Shown here: in pieces, positions 16,275 to 26,375 of the stretch | Numbering within the stretch: position 1 is the stretch's first letter | Layout of the letters: each line of letters starts with the position of its first letter | The notes under the pieces: model-generated | Told to the model about the DNA's origin: nothing | Databases searched by the model: none | What the model saw: only the letters and a program-made list of their open reading frames with translations | NCBI GenBank assembly: GCA_964505385.1 | Contig: CAZDIA010000020.1 | Coordinates: 1 to 50,579 of the forward strand | From: SLJN01 sp964505385 | Lineage (GTDB): Bacteria; Bacteroidota; Rhodothermia; Balneolales; Natronogracilivirgulaceae | Reading direction: 5' to 3' | Length of the DNA: 50,579 nucleotides | Program-made: the position numbers and the translations under genes

Positions 16275-16516
16275 TTTTTGTCAGAAGGCTGCTTCCCATA
16301 GAAGTGTTTGTAATTACAACACAGTTTGTGTGATGCAGAATGGACTTGGGTATTCTGCACCTATTCAATAGTGCTACTGAAAGCGGGATTAGAACTTCAG
16401 GAACACAGCCTATGGAAGGAGATTCCTCCCATGAGTCTGTGCTGAATCCTGTGCAATGGTTGTTTTGGTAATTGAATTTTAATTCCTTGCCTGTGGTTAG
16501 CGGTCGGAATGACAAT
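16275..16516. repeat. Imperfect nested inverted repeat region
   Basis: Intergenic between clpB and the dnaJ-class gene. Outer ends carry TTTTTGTCAG (left) and GGTCGGAATGACAA (right). Inside, CTTCCCATAG pairs approximately with CCTATGGAAG. The right end resembles the GGTCGGGATGACA ends of the element at 34523-34733, and the internal GTGCTACTGAAAGCGGGATTAG resembles sequence at 34781-34800. No gene is seen here. Membership in one family is an inference. Confidence 0.45.
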
Positions 16517-16538
16517 CTAATAATAACAACCTCTGCTT

Positions 16539-16592
16539 GATGCCTTGGTGCCTCGGTGCCTGCTTGGTGCCTTTGTGCCTTTGTGCCTCAAT
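16539..16592. repeat. Short tandem TGCCTtgG-type repeat
   Basis: A run of imperfect 8-9-base units (TGCCTTGG, TGCCTCGG, TGCCTGCTTGG, TGCCTTTG, TGCCTTTG, TGCCTC) directly in front of the dnaJ-class gene's 3' end. Similar GTGCC-TTTGTG stretches occur at 35660-35690. It looks like expanded low-complexity intergenic sequence. Confidence 0.6.
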
Positions 16593-16650
16593 ACCCTTTC
16601 TCACTCAGCGTTATTTCTCTGTGAGCTCTGCGGTTAACCCGAGCACGCTT

Positions 16651-17658
16651 TTATTTATCCCCTTCTCTCATCTCAGCCAGTTGCCTGAACATCTCTTTTT
16701 CTTTTTCGCTGAGATTTGTGGGCAGCTTAATTTCAATTCTGGCGTACAGATCACCTTTTTTATTAGTCTTTTTGAAAACCGGCATTCCCTGACCCGATAA
16801 CCGGAATGTTTTACCGGATTGAGTTTCCGGTGGGATCTTGATTTTTGCTGAACCGGACATCGTAGGTACTTTAACCTCTCCTCCAAGCAGCGCTGTGTAG
16901 AGATCTACCGGAACCGTTGTATGTAAGTCATTTCCATCACGCACAAATTTTGGATGGGGCTTAATCTGTATGGTGATATACAAGTTGCCGGCTTTACCGC
17001 CAGGCCCTTTTTCACCCCGGCCGGTAATCTTTAACCGTTGATTGTGATCAATGCCTGCCGGGATTTTTACTTTAATTTTTTCTCCCCTGAGAGAAATTGA
17101 TTTTGTGGCACCCTTGTATGCTTCCTCAAGGGTTATTTCAAGGTTGGCGGAAAGATCGCGGCCCGCCTGTTGCTGCTGCTCACCGAAAAAAGGATCACTT
17201 TGTTGCTGACCAAACGGATCCCGCCCGCCACCTGACCGGGCTGATCTGCCTCCACCTCCGAATCCCTGACCAAAGAGGGTCTCGAAAAAATCAGAGAACG
17301 GATGATCGCCGGAAGTGCCGAATCCCGGATCATCGGTAAAATGATATGTACGCCTTCGTGAACCACGACCACCGGTATTCGCCCATTGACTGAAATCGAA
17401 ATCCGAAGCGCGACCTCCATTCGCTTGCTTATACTGTTTCCAGTTGGCCCCAACCTGATCGTAAAGCTTACGATCTTCCGGATTCTTCAAAACTTCATAA
17501 GCCTCCTGAATGTCATTAAATTTTTTGGCCGCCTCTTCATCATCTTTATTTACATCAGGATGATACTTGCGCGCAAGCTTGCGATATGCCTTCTTGATCT
17601 CATCCTGAGAAGCATTTTTGTTTACGCCCAGTATTTTATAATAATCTTTGTATTCCAT
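16651..17658 (-). CDS. DnaJ-class (CbpA-type) co-chaperone
   Basis: 335 residues: J-domain at 4-70 with the invariant HPD at 33-35; a Gly/Ser/Arg/Phe-rich linker (about 85-165, including GQGFGGGGRSARSGGGRD and a Gln-rich patch); then two beta-barrel client-binding domains (about 168-325, with LEITLEEAYKGATKSI, GAGNL-type and FRLSGQGMP motifs). The Cys-rich zinc-finger domain of canonical DnaJ is absent, so this is a type B (CbpA/DnaJ2) protein and not the housekeeping DnaJ. It should stimulate DnaK ATPase in the cytoplasm. It lies on the same strand upstream of clpB but 476 bases away, so co-transcription is unproven. Confidence 0.93.
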   Translation of the reverse strand: MEYKDYYKILGVNKNASQDEIKKAYRKLARKYHPDVNKDDEEAAKKFNDIQEAYEVLKNPEDRKLYDQVGANWKQYKQANGGRASDFDFSQWANTGGRGSRRRTYHFTDDPGFGTSGDHPFSDFFETLFGQGFGGGGRSARSGGGRDPFGQQQSDPFFGEQQQQAGRDLSANLEITLEEAYKGATKSISLRGEKIKVKIPAGIDHNQRLKITGRGEKGPGGKAGNLYITIQIKPHPKFVRDGNDLHTTVPVDLYTALLGGEVKVPTMSGSAKIKIPPETQSGKTFRLSGQGMPVFKKTNKKGDLYARIEIKLPTNLSEKEKEMFRQLAEMREGDK

Positions 17659-17838
17659 AATTCCTGCAGGAAATTTAGCCTTTAGTTATACCAAATAATT
17701 TCTATACAGCTTTATTACTCTGTCATATTCTCAGTTTAATAACCCATCAAAATGCCTGCCAAAATTTAAGATATGATAAGATTTACAGACTATTCGACAA
17801 TTTGTCAGGCTTGCCGAATATCTATACCGGCATCAATT

Positions 17839-20376
17839 TTACAAGCCACTCATGAACACCGAATTGGCTATCATCAATTTGCCATTTTGCCAAAATGATC
17901 GAAAAACCGGTGAATCGGCAAACACCATCAGTTTGCCTGAGCCTACATCAAGGCTCCCTATTACCATTGAGTTTTCAAAGTTTTTGCGGGCTTCATGTCC
18001 TGCAAATCCGCTCAGGTGGCCCTCCTCTTCGAGAATGCCTACATTCCAGCCATTTTCAAAATCTTCAAGGCCGATAGTATTATTTTTTAGCGTATAGAAA
18101 TGTTCCGGATATCCGAATCCCATCGGGTGAGTATTATCAAGCCGAACACGGTAAATACTGCCGCGAACAGCCTCGGTGAGCGCATCTCTTCGCCTATCCG
18201 CATATCTTCTGCCTCTGGCAGCCTGGTTGCTAAGTTCACTATCCTCCCGGTAACCTTCATCCGAAACGTTCAGAGATAATTGATCCAGCTCGCCAAGCCC
18301 GGCAAGTGAAGATACGGTATTGCCAATGGCTACGAGACGTCCGCCTTCGCGCGCCCATTCCACGTAGGTGTTGAGATCACTGTTTGAAAAGTTGCCTGAT
18401 GGGAGAAACACTACATCATAATTTCGTAAAACCTGCTTGTCTGCATCGTTTTGGTCAATCACTGCCAACGGGTAGCCCAGCTCCTGATCAAAAAGATGCC
18501 GTAGCTCTCCTAAATTTCCACTATTGATCCCTTCACCCGATATAATGGCAACATCCGGAAACTCGAGATGTCTCATATTGTTGGAACCGAAATCGATGCC
18601 TTCATCGGTGAACCCGGTTGCGCTATAGTTAAGCTCACGTTCATATTTATCCGCATACTCTGTAATGATGCGATCAAACTCCTCACCCATTTGTTCATTT
18701 CCTCTGCGGGTAATCACGACTGTTCCCGGAGCAAAGGTTTCCTCATCAATAACAAATTCTTCTTTGGCAACGCGCAGACGAATGTCGTAACCCTCTAATG
18801 CACTCAGGTATTTTGCATCTTTGAGTGTTTTCCACCTGGCAATATAGGCATATGGAGGCTCCTCAGGCTCCGGACGATCGTGGGATGTAAAAATAACTTC
18901 TTCATCCCGCAAACCGATTTCCGATGTTAATGCATATGCTTCCAGTCCGTGCGCATAAGGTAGTGACCATGCAGTGATATCATAGGTGAGCGAATCCACA
19001 ATTTCTGTTTTCGGTTCAAGCAATACTTTGGCCAGCCTGGATTTTGACTGATGTGCCGGAATGATAATATCATCCTCTTCAACATTTATACTCTCGGTAT
19101 CGCCGGTCTTGTAATTATAGGATTGACGGCTTCTCCGGGGCGGATCGGCATATCCGTATTCAATGTGGTTTTTATCAAAATAAGCAAGAAGATCCTTTAA
19201 CTTATCAGAATTATTATCACCACGGATTAACCAGCTTTCATATTCACCGGGCGGATTTTCTTTAGCATCCAGGTGAAAACTGCTGAATTCTTCTACTATC
19301 CGGGTTTGTTCATCCGCGGCAATCTCCACCGTGGAAATACTTGCCATATGGTGGTTGTGAATCCGGTCGGCAAGTGTGAGAGTATCCCCTTCTTCAGTTA
19401 TCACTGAACGACCCGCGCGGCCGGAACCCGCCTGTTCATAGGTCATCCCGATGGCACCGTTAAATGTCGGCCAGGTATCCCCATAGCTGGGATAAAAAAG
19501 GTCAAATACCTCACCGGTGTAGTATAGCTGATAATCCTCATCGAAATACCGTGCGTGATTTTCACCGATGATAGTCTGCAACTCTTTTTGCCAACCGGTA
19601 ATGTCCTCATGAAACGGGTCTGCCGCTGGTGCAAAATAGTAGGGGCTGTTATATCCCATCTCATGAAAATCCACATGAATATGGGGTTGCCATTTTAGAT
19701 AAAGATCAGTCCGGTAACGTGTTTCCTGCTGGGTTTGCCAGGCCCAGTCGCGGTTCAGATCAAAATAGTAGTGATTCGATCTGCCTCCCGGCCATGGCTC
19801 ACTGTGCTCACGGGTCTCCGGGCGCGGATCGGCATCCACACCCGCTGTTTGTGTATACCAGTTGATATAGCGTTCACGACCGTCCGGATTCAACCCAGGA
19901 TCTATCACCACTACAGTATTCTCCAGCCATTCAGATGATCGTTCATCGCCGCCCGTGAGTGAATACAGCGTTTGCATGGACACCTCTGAACTGGAGGATT
20001 CGTTGCCGTGAATGTTGTATGATAACCAGACAATCGAAGGCGCATCCGGGTCAGGATTTCCATCCTTGAGGCCCGCTAACTTCAGATTATTCTCACGAAT
20101 TTGCTCAAGGCGAGCGATGTTTTCTTCAGACCCTACAAAAGCTACTTTCAATGGTCTTTTTTCATAAGACTGCCCATACTTTTTAAATTTCACCCGATCG
20201 CTTTCATCTGCAACAGCGGAGAAATAATCCAGGATGCGATGATGTGGAGTAAACCGGTCGCCCAACTCATACTCAAGAAATTCGGAGGGCGATGGTTGAG
20301 CTACTGTTGTATGAGGTAGTGCCGCTAAAATAAAAAGGCACAGCGTGCCAAAAATCACAAAGATACTTTTATTCAT
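17839..20376 (-). CDS. Secreted M14-family zinc carboxypeptidase
   Basis: 845 residues: a signal peptide (about 1-26), then a carboxypeptidase-A-like catalytic domain. Zinc ligands are in NIHGNESSSSEVS (HxxE, about residue 124) and PHIHVDFHEMG (third His, about 233), and the catalytic Glu is probably in MTYEQAGSG (about 312). After residue about 400 comes a long C-terminal extension containing a class-I-glutamine-amidotransferase-like part (FPDVAIISGEGINSGNLGEL, NYDVVFLPSG, GGRLVAIGN) and a final beta domain. This long form is common in Bacteroidota and probably digests peptides outside the cytoplasm. It starts 9 bases after dapA stops, so the two are probably one transcript. Confidence 0.93.
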   Translation of the reverse strand: MNKSIFVIFGTLCLFILAALPHTTVAQPSPSEFLEYELGDRFTPHHRILDYFSAVADESDRVKFKKYGQSYEKRPLKVAFVGSEENIARLEQIRENNLKLAGLKDGNPDPDAPSIVWLSYNIHGNESSSSEVSMQTLYSLTGGDERSSEWLENTVVVIDPGLNPDGRERYINWYTQTAGVDADPRPETREHSEPWPGGRSNHYYFDLNRDWAWQTQQETRYRTDLYLKWQPHIHVDFHEMGYNSPYYFAPAADPFHEDITGWQKELQTIIGENHARYFDEDYQLYYTGEVFDLFYPSYGDTWPTFNGAIGMTYEQAGSGRAGRSVITEEGDTLTLADRIHNHHMASISTVEIAADEQTRIVEEFSSFHLDAKENPPGEYESWLIRGDNNSDKLKDLLAYFDKNHIEYGYADPPRRSRQSYNYKTGDTESINVEEDDIIIPAHQSKSRLAKVLLEPKTEIVDSLTYDITAWSLPYAHGLEAYALTSEIGLRDEEVIFTSHDRPEPEEPPYAYIARWKTLKDAKYLSALEGYDIRLRVAKEEFVIDEETFAPGTVVITRRGNEQMGEEFDRIITEYADKYERELNYSATGFTDEGIDFGSNNMRHLEFPDVAIISGEGINSGNLGELRHLFDQELGYPLAVIDQNDADKQVLRNYDVVFLPSGNFSNSDLNTYVEWAREGGRLVAIGNTVSSLAGLGELDQLSLNVSDEGYREDSELSNQAARGRRYADRRRDALTEAVRGSIYRVRLDNTHPMGFGYPEHFYTLKNNTIGLEDFENGWNVGILEEEGHLSGFAGHEARKNFENSMVIGSLDVGSGKLMVFADSPVFRSFWQNGKLMIANSVFMSGL

Positions 20377-20385
20377 AAAAACAGA

Positions 20386-21279
20386 TTAATCAGTAATGTT
20401 AAGATCGTCCAGGATTTGTTTGAGTTCAGGCTTGTAGGAATCAGACAGAGGATACATTGGAGGGCGAAGATATGGTTGTATCAACCCGGCCATCTCCAGT
20501 GTCGCTTTAATCGGGATGGGGTTACTTTCGAAAAATGACGCCTTCATCAATGGCCACAATTTATTGTGTACTTTTCTTGCTGCTTCAAGGTCTTCTGATT
20601 TCGCATTTTCAACAAGTTCACGCATCAGGCCGGGAACCAAATTTGCAATTACCGAAACCACTCCTTTGCCACCTGCTGCGATAATCGGTAAAGTCATCGC
20701 ATCATCACCTGAAATAACGGCAAACTCATCGGGAACCCGGGATATGACTTCCATGATCTGATTTATATTTCCGGTGGCCTCTTTACTCGCAATGATATTC
20801 GGATGTTTGCTGAGCGCCTCGGTTGTTTCCGGCTGAATCAATGTTGAAGTTCTGCCAGGAACATTATACAACATGACAGGCAGATCCACCGAATCAGCCA
20901 CTTCTGTAAAATGGTTTTGCAACCCTTGCTGAGTCGGTTTGTTATAGTAAGGTGTTACCAGCAACAAACCATCCGCTCCCAGCTCCGCTGCCCGCTTAGA
21001 GCGTTTTATTGTACTTTCCGTTACATTTGTGCCGGTTCCCGCCCATATTTTGAAAGAAGATCCAAGATGGTTTCGGGCTGATCGAATCAAAAAATCGAAC
21101 TCAGCGGCATTGATAGAAGGAGACTCACCGGTAGTACCACAAATAACTACACCGTCCACCTTTCCGGCTACCTGATGATCCAGCAGTGTGAACCAGGCCT
21201 TTTCATCAATTTGAAATTGTTCATCAAACGGAGTAACCAGCGCGGTGTATGTTCCTTCTGTAAGTGTTTTCTGGGACAT
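20386..21279 (-). CDS. dapA: 4-hydroxy-tetrahydrodipicolinate synthase
   Basis: 297 residues, the normal DapA length. Motifs: CGTTGESP (pyruvate carboxylate binding), GADGLLLVTPYYNKPTQQG, LYNVPGRT (catalytic Tyr) and IIASKEATG (Schiff-base Lys, about 166). Condenses pyruvate with aspartate semialdehyde in the lysine and meso-diaminopimelate pathway, in the cytoplasm as a tetramer. First gene of a probable two-gene unit with the M14 peptidase 9 bases downstream. Pairing a biosynthetic gene with a secreted peptidase has no clear functional logic and may be chance. Confidence 0.96.
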   Translation of the reverse strand: MSQKTLTEGTYTALVTPFDEQFQIDEKAWFTLLDHQVAGKVDGVVICGTTGESPSINAAEFDFLIRSARNHLGSSFKIWAGTGTNVTESTIKRSKRAAELGADGLLLVTPYYNKPTQQGLQNHFTEVADSVDLPVMLYNVPGRTSTLIQPETTEALSKHPNIIASKEATGNINQIMEVISRVPDEFAVISGDDAMTLPIIAAGGKGVVSVIANLVPGLMRELVENAKSEDLEAARKVHNKLWPLMKASFFESNPIPIKATLEMAGLIQPYLRPPMYPLSDSYKPELKQILDDLNITD

Positions 21280-21658
21280 TGGATAAAAAATTTAAAAATT
21301 CAGCAGCTCTAATGATCGCCATAACTGCACTATCTATCAATATAAAACCGAACGGTGTTGACCTAAAAGAAGTGCACCATGAATCATCAGTTATCCTTAC
21401 TGATACTAATTATACGAAAGATACAATTTATCGAAATAAACCGGCAGCCACCTAATCGTCGTTTGTATCAGCATTGAGCAAGAACACTTTGAATGCCATG
21501 CCTAAATAGCATTGCACTACTATCATTTAGTTCCAAGTTATCAACGAGTTTCATTCGGCCCGTCACAGACTTTTCCTGAACTGTTAGCCCAAAAAGATTA
21601 TGAAGCAATGCTAACCGGGATTTCAACAAATTGGCAACTAAGCCCTCATAATCTGCAT
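21280..21658. other. Intergenic region
   Basis: 379 bases between the attH-like stop and the dapA start. A 64-codon minus-strand frame (21468-21662) opens from a TTG overlapping the attH-like stop, but it has no recognisable family, so I do not call it. No terminator with a T-run was seen after the attH-like gene. The dapA promoter probably lies in the AT-rich part 21280-21440. Confidence 0.5.
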
Positions 21659-22870
21659 TCAAAAGCCACCTCGTTGGCCTGGCGCCTCTTCGTAACCGGT
21701 CATTTCCACATAACCGGAACCGCTTAGAGACTCACCTCCCCGGCTACCTTCGGCATCAATAGCCCCTTCATAATAGGTAAATGAAACACGCATTTCCTGA
21801 TCATCAAGTAGCGTATTTATCTCCAGCTCGATTTCTTCTGCCGGTATTTCAAATCTCCAGCGAATCGGGTATTCTGCTCCGCTGTAAGGACTTTGCCAGT
21901 GATCGAGTGCTTCCAGTTGAAAGTCGTCCGGGTCGAGTGTAGTGGTGTTACCATCCGGGTCAACCAGAGTAGCGGTGGAAAACGGACTGATTGTGCCATC
22001 TTCATTTCGAAGATGATAAAACATCAGATCATAGTCATCCGAAAGTTGCAGGGAAAACCAGTCCCATCCTTCCTGCTCTTCTGAAAGTGCCGATGTGCTC
22101 CATTCATGATCCATCCAGCTCAGGCCTTCTACATGATGAGTTTCCCCATCTAATTCAATAGTTCCGGAAGTCTCCAGCCGTGTGAAAGATATATAATAAG
22201 AAGCGTCGCCCTCCTCAGGTCCTTTTGGTTCAAGGCCATCATCACCATGAAAAACCGGTTGTTTTGCCGGTATCATTGTAAGATTCAACTCGCTTTGTTC
22301 AGTTGCTGCAAACAATTTCATAGGCAGATTTTGCCCTGGCGGGCCTTCTGCCAGAGATTCATCATTTACATCAGCTAACCGTACTTCCCAGTCTTCCAGC
22401 CATATATGAAACGGCTCTGCCCGGGCTCCTGCAAGATCCATACCACCCCGGCTGAATCGTTCTTCATGAATGTGATTCCCATTCTCCAAATCACTGATTG
22501 CAAGATGCGCAATATACTGCTGGTTAGTAGTCCAGTCCGATTCGTCGCCCGTTGAAAAATCTTCATTCGGCAAAAACTGATTCCTGAATATTGTAAACTG
22601 AAAGCCAAATCTTCGATCAGATTCCGTGAATAAATTCCCGGTGTAATACCACCATTCGGTTCGGTATCCTTCATGTGGTCCGTGATCATCCGGAAAGATA
22701 AAGGAACGAGGTTCTGTAGCTTGTTTAAATCCCCCGGGATCTGCTTGTAAGGATTCAACAGCTGACACACCGGCTTCAAAGGGCTCTCCGGAATCACGGC
22801 TTATCCAAAATGCAAATAACACCAGCCCAAGGACTCCTAATGCTATTCCTGTTAAAATCCATCTGTTCAT
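21659..22870 (-). CDS. AttH/CrtC-like lipocalin-fold secreted protein
   Basis: 403 residues: an N-terminal membrane anchor or signal (about 5-23, TGIALGVLGLVLFAFWI), then two lipocalin-like beta-barrels of the AttH / 'predicted secreted hydrolase' (COG5621) family. Diagnostic parts are FPDDHGPHEGYRTEWWYYTG, then RRFGFQFTIFRNQF, then LSWMDHEWSTSALSEEQEGW and the end GSGYVEMTGYEE. Relatives include carotenoid 1,2-hydratase CrtC, but the enzymatic role of AttH proteins is unknown. It follows the permease and ATPase genes on the same strand (83 bases after the permease), the classical AttE-F-G-H arrangement, suggesting a lipid or hydrophobic ligand handled at the envelope. Confidence 0.85.
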   Translation of the reverse strand: MNRWILTGIALGVLGLVLFAFWISRDSGEPFEAGVSAVESLQADPGGFKQATEPRSFIFPDDHGPHEGYRTEWWYYTGNLFTESDRRFGFQFTIFRNQFLPNEDFSTGDESDWTTNQQYIAHLAISDLENGNHIHEERFSRGGMDLAGARAEPFHIWLEDWEVRLADVNDESLAEGPPGQNLPMKLFAATEQSELNLTMIPAKQPVFHGDDGLEPKGPEEGDASYYISFTRLETSGTIELDGETHHVEGLSWMDHEWSTSALSEEQEGWDWFSLQLSDDYDLMFYHLRNEDGTISPFSTATLVDPDGNTTTLDPDDFQLEALDHWQSPYSGAEYPIRWRFEIPAEEIELEINTLLDDQEMRVSFTYYEGAIDAEGSRGGESLSGSGYVEMTGYEEAPGQRGGF

Positions 22871-22953
22871 GCTATTAATAATTTTTCAAAATACTGGTTT
22901 TGCTTCATAACCGGATTAATTTGCCTGCAATTTGAAATATTTTTTATCACGTA

Positions 22954-25548
22954 TTAATCATTTCGCAGGGCATCCGCCGGGCGTGCACGAGCCATTTTCC
23001 AGGCAGGATATAACCCCGCCGGTATTGCAGCTAATACTGAAAGAAAAAGTGCTTGTACAAAGATTCCCGGTGTAAAAATAAGGTCAAGCGTCCAGCCAAA
23101 GGAACGTAGGTTTATGACATAGACCAATACATAAGCCATCGTTAACCCCAGAGGTAGTGAAAGTATCCCGGCCTTTAGTCCCATTGCTCCGGTCTGGGTG
23201 ATCATATAGTTCCAAAGTTGAAAGGGAGTCATGCCATTTGCTCTTAATACTGCCACCTCTCGGCCTTTTTCCAGCTGCAACGCCATCAAAGCAGTAACGA
23301 CCCCTACAAAAGCTACAAGAATGGCAAGTATTCTCAGAACAATAGTGACGGTAAATGTACGGTCGAATACCTCCATTGAGGCTTCCCTCAGGTCGCGGTT
23401 GGAACGAATAAAGACTTCCTGCATACCGGATGCCAAACCGCGTAATTCAACAAGTGATTGTTCCATCCCCGCTGATTCTGATAAATAGAGCGCAAGACCG
23501 GAAACCGATTGGTCATCAAAATATCTTTGATACACTTCCCGGCTCATAGATATCACACCCTGATCGGTGGTGTAGTCATAGTAAATGGCTCCTATCCGAA
23601 AGTCAATTTGACCATTATCGGTTAAAATGCGTAGTGAATCCCCGACTTCGGTTTCATTACGATAAGCGTACGCCTCAGAAACCATAACTTCGCGTTCATT
23701 TTGAAAACTTTCATCAAAATTTTCGGCTTCTGTTTTAATTTGATACCGGTTTTGCCCGCCACTTTGATGATCTACGGAAACCAAACCATCACTACCGTAC
23801 TCTGTGTTTACCGTCACATTGCGCACTGTATGTGATTCTTCAACCATATCTGCATTTCTTAGCTCGTTTACGAGCTGCGGATCCAGAATGGCATCATTTT
23901 GGCTGGCTACAAAACCTGGTGGTTGAACATATATATCTGCCTGAAGCTGGGATTCAAGCCAAACATCTACCGTATTTCTAAAACTGTCCACCATCACTCC
24001 AACGCCAATAGTTGCTGCAACGGCTACGCCAAGTGCGGCTATAGCAACTGATGACCGGTTCAGTTCAGTAACAACGCTACGCACGGCCATCCGGCCGGTT
24101 AAACCGAACACCGCTGAAAATACCGGCTTGAGCACCATAGCCATAAACTTGAGGGCCAATGGTGTCAGAAGAGCAAAACCGATAATTATGAAGAGTAATG
24201 AGACGTATCCAAGAGCAATAGATTCTCCCGGAAGCGCGAGCAATAAGATACCGCCAATTAAAAATGCAATGCCTGCAAGGCTGATAGCCCAAAGTGAGTT
24301 CCGTAAACGGCTACCTTCCTCTGACCGGCGCAATACGGTACTTACCGATGCAGAGGCTGCTTCACGTGCCGGCCATAATGCTGCAAATACCGTAGCTCCA
24401 ATTCCAAGCAACGCACCTTTCAGCAAACTTGCAGCATCTACTGTTATCTCCCGCACGCTTAGCACAAAATAAAGATCATTGATGGATTGGGTCACCAACT
24501 GCAGCAAACCATTGGCCAGCAGAATACCTCCACCAATGCCAATCAATGTTCCCAACAAACCAAGAAGCAGGGCTTCAAATATGATCAAATAAAGAATTTC
24601 AGAAGAAGTGACACCAAGAGCTCTGAGCCGCCCGACTAACTTCCTACGCTGTACTACGGAAAAAGTCATCGTGTTGTAGATTAAAAACATTCCCACCAGT
24701 AATGCTAATAAGCTCAGAGCTTGCAGATTGTATTCGAATGCTCTGGTCATTTGAAGAGCACTTTCAGACCGGGTCTCGGAGCGCTCAAGCAAAGCTCCTC
24801 CAGGTAAAGCTTCCTCTACTCTCTCATAAGCCTCAACATCATCTTCCGGAAGGATTAAATCTATGTGGCTTAATGAGCCATGCATCCTCAGGATTTCCTG
24901 TGCGGTTCCGATATCAGTGACCAGTACATCATTTAAAGCCCTTCTTGTGCGCTCGTTTTCTGTAGTGATAATCCCGGCTATTACAAAATCAAAGTCTCGA
25001 CCACCGCTCGATACAGAAACCGTATCACCTTCTTCGATGCCCCACCGCTCAGCATTGTTTTCGGAGATCAAACCGGTTAATCCACCGGCAATTAGCTGCC
25101 CGATATCGAGGCCGGCTTCCTGGCTGGTAAAGTTGCGAAAGGGATTTTCAGCAAGTGGATCAACGCCCAATATGCGGAAAGTGCGGTCATCAGTTGCCAC
25201 AGTGGCATGCCCCTCTACCACAGGCGCACTTTTACGGATACCGTGCAGTGTTCTTAAATCCCTGTACACTTCTTCATCAAGTTCACCGGAAGCACCGCGA
25301 ACGTTATGTGTGGCGCTTCCGGTAACAGCTTCAGATGAAAGCTCAAATGCCCGCATGGCACTGTTGTTAGCAAGGTCAATTGAAATAACCACCGCAACCC
25401 CAAGAGCAATGCCTATCACGGAAAACCCGAAAAGCCAGGGATGGTGCATCAAAAAGCGCAAACTCGAACGCATCAATAGCCCCGGCATTCGTCTGAATTT
25501 GTCTTTTGGTACGTAAGACTCCCCTGATGGATTAATATTCCGGCTCAT
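22954..25548 (-). CDS. FtsX-type ABC transporter permease (AttFG-like)
   Basis: 864 residues with the two-fold FtsX/MacB architecture: TM1 near the N-terminus (FSVIGIALGVAVVISIDLA), a large extracytoplasmic domain, three TM helices (about 270-400), a connecting part with further TM helices, a second extracytoplasmic domain (about 545-700) and three C-terminal TM helices. The phrase VVQRRKLVGRLRALGVTSSEI after a TM is typical of the cytoplasmic coupling region. It overlaps the ATPase gene by 4 bases (ATGA) and is followed by the AttH-like gene. Such permeases extract or move lipids or lipoproteins rather than importing solutes. In the att clusters I know there are two permeases, F and G; here one long protein is present. 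Confidence 0.9.
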   Translation of the reverse strand: MSRNINPSGESYVPKDKFRRMPGLLMRSSLRFLMHHPWLFGFSVIGIALGVAVVISIDLANNSAMRAFELSSEAVTGSATHNVRGASGELDEEVYRDLRTLHGIRKSAPVVEGHATVATDDRTFRILGVDPLAENPFRNFTSQEAGLDIGQLIAGGLTGLISENNAERWGIEEGDTVSVSSGGRDFDFVIAGIITTENERTRRALNDVLVTDIGTAQEILRMHGSLSHIDLILPEDDVEAYERVEEALPGGALLERSETRSESALQMTRAFEYNLQALSLLALLVGMFLIYNTMTFSVVQRRKLVGRLRALGVTSSEILYLIIFEALLLGLLGTLIGIGGGILLANGLLQLVTQSINDLYFVLSVREITVDAASLLKGALLGIGATVFAALWPAREAASASVSTVLRRSEEGSRLRNSLWAISLAGIAFLIGGILLLALPGESIALGYVSLLFIIIGFALLTPLALKFMAMVLKPVFSAVFGLTGRMAVRSVVTELNRSSVAIAALGVAVAATIGVGVMVDSFRNTVDVWLESQLQADIYVQPPGFVASQNDAILDPQLVNELRNADMVEESHTVRNVTVNTEYGSDGLVSVDHQSGGQNRYQIKTEAENFDESFQNEREVMVSEAYAYRNETEVGDSLRILTDNGQIDFRIGAIYYDYTTDQGVISMSREVYQRYFDDQSVSGLALYLSESAGMEQSLVELRGLASGMQEVFIRSNRDLREASMEVFDRTFTVTIVLRILAILVAFVGVVTALMALQLEKGREVAVLRANGMTPFQLWNYMITQTGAMGLKAGILSLPLGLTMAYVLVYVINLRSFGWTLDLIFTPGIFVQALFLSVLAAIPAGLYPAWKMARARPADALRND

Positions 25549-26297
25549 GAAGTGGCTATATCCCGGCTGATTTCAGGGAGTTCTACAATTTTACCGTCCT
25601 GAAGCTGCACCACACGGTCAGCCATATCACAAAGTTCCCTATCGTGAGTGGCTATCAGCATTGTTCGGCCTGTTCTTCTTACGAGTTTATGTAGCATGCC
25701 CATGACTTGTTCTCCAGTCTGACCGTCCAGGTTACCGGTTGGTTCATCAGCCAGAATAAGAATCGGCTCATGCGCCAATGCCCTGGCAATGGTCACGCGC
25801 TGTTGTTCTCCACCAGAGAGGCGATCCGGAAAAGAATCCGTGCGATCAGCCAATCCTACCTCCGATAAATATTGCATCGCTTGTTCGCCATACTTGCCGC
25901 CGGCGCGATCAATTAACTCAAGCGGTAGCAGCACATTCTCACCTACGGTCAGAGTCGGGATGAGATTAAATGATTGAAAAATAAAACCGATATTCAGTCT
26001 GCGAAAAATGGTTCGATCTTTTTCACTTAAACGATTTACCGGCGTGCCTCCGATAAGCACTTCTCCTTCATCCGGATCATCAAGACCACTGATCAGGTTC
26101 AAAAGTGTACTTTTACCGGAACCGGAACGGCCAAGAAACACAACCAACTCTCCGGTGCGAATAGTAAAGTCAATTTCGTCAAGAACCTTTCGAATTTTAT
26201 TGCCCTCATAGAATGACTTAACCAGGCCGTTAATCTGAAGGGCCGAATGTTCCTGTGTTTCGTGGTAAGATGAACGGTTAACGTGCGAGTCGGACAT
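25545..26297 (-). CDS. ABC transporter ATP-binding protein (LolD/MacB class)
   Basis: 250 residues: Walker A GRSGSGKST (about 57-65), Q-loop in IFQSFNLIPTLTV (typical of LolD/MacB-type ATPases), signature LSGGEQQR (about 161), Walker B ILILADEPTGNLDG and switch His in IATHD. It hydrolyses ATP in the cytoplasm and pairs with the FtsX-type permease whose start overlaps its stop. First gene of the att-like operon; the promoter should lie in 26298-26375, before a dispersed repeat copy. Confidence 0.95.
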   Translation of the reverse strand: MSDSHVNRSSYHETQEHSALQINGLVKSFYEGNKIRKVLDEIDFTIRTGELVVFLGRSGSGKSTLLNLISGLDDPDEGEVLIGGTPVNRLSEKDRTIFRRLNIGFIFQSFNLIPTLTVGENVLLPLELIDRAGGKYGEQAMQYLSEVGLADRTDSFPDRLSGGEQQRVTIARALAHEPILILADEPTGNLDGQTGEQVMGMLHKLVRRTGRTMLIATHDRELCDMADRVVQLQDGKIVELPEISRDIATS

Positions 26298-26375
26298 GGT
26301 TATGCTGGGCTACAAAATTACGTAAAAGTGATTGAGCACCGGACAACAAAAACTTTCCCACTGCGGTTCCTAACT

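Noticed and set aside
21468..21662. 64-codon minus-strand frame starting at a TTG overlapping the AttH-like stop
   Set aside because: No family pattern, non-ATG start and no ribosome site. A small coupled gene cannot be excluded, but nothing supports it.
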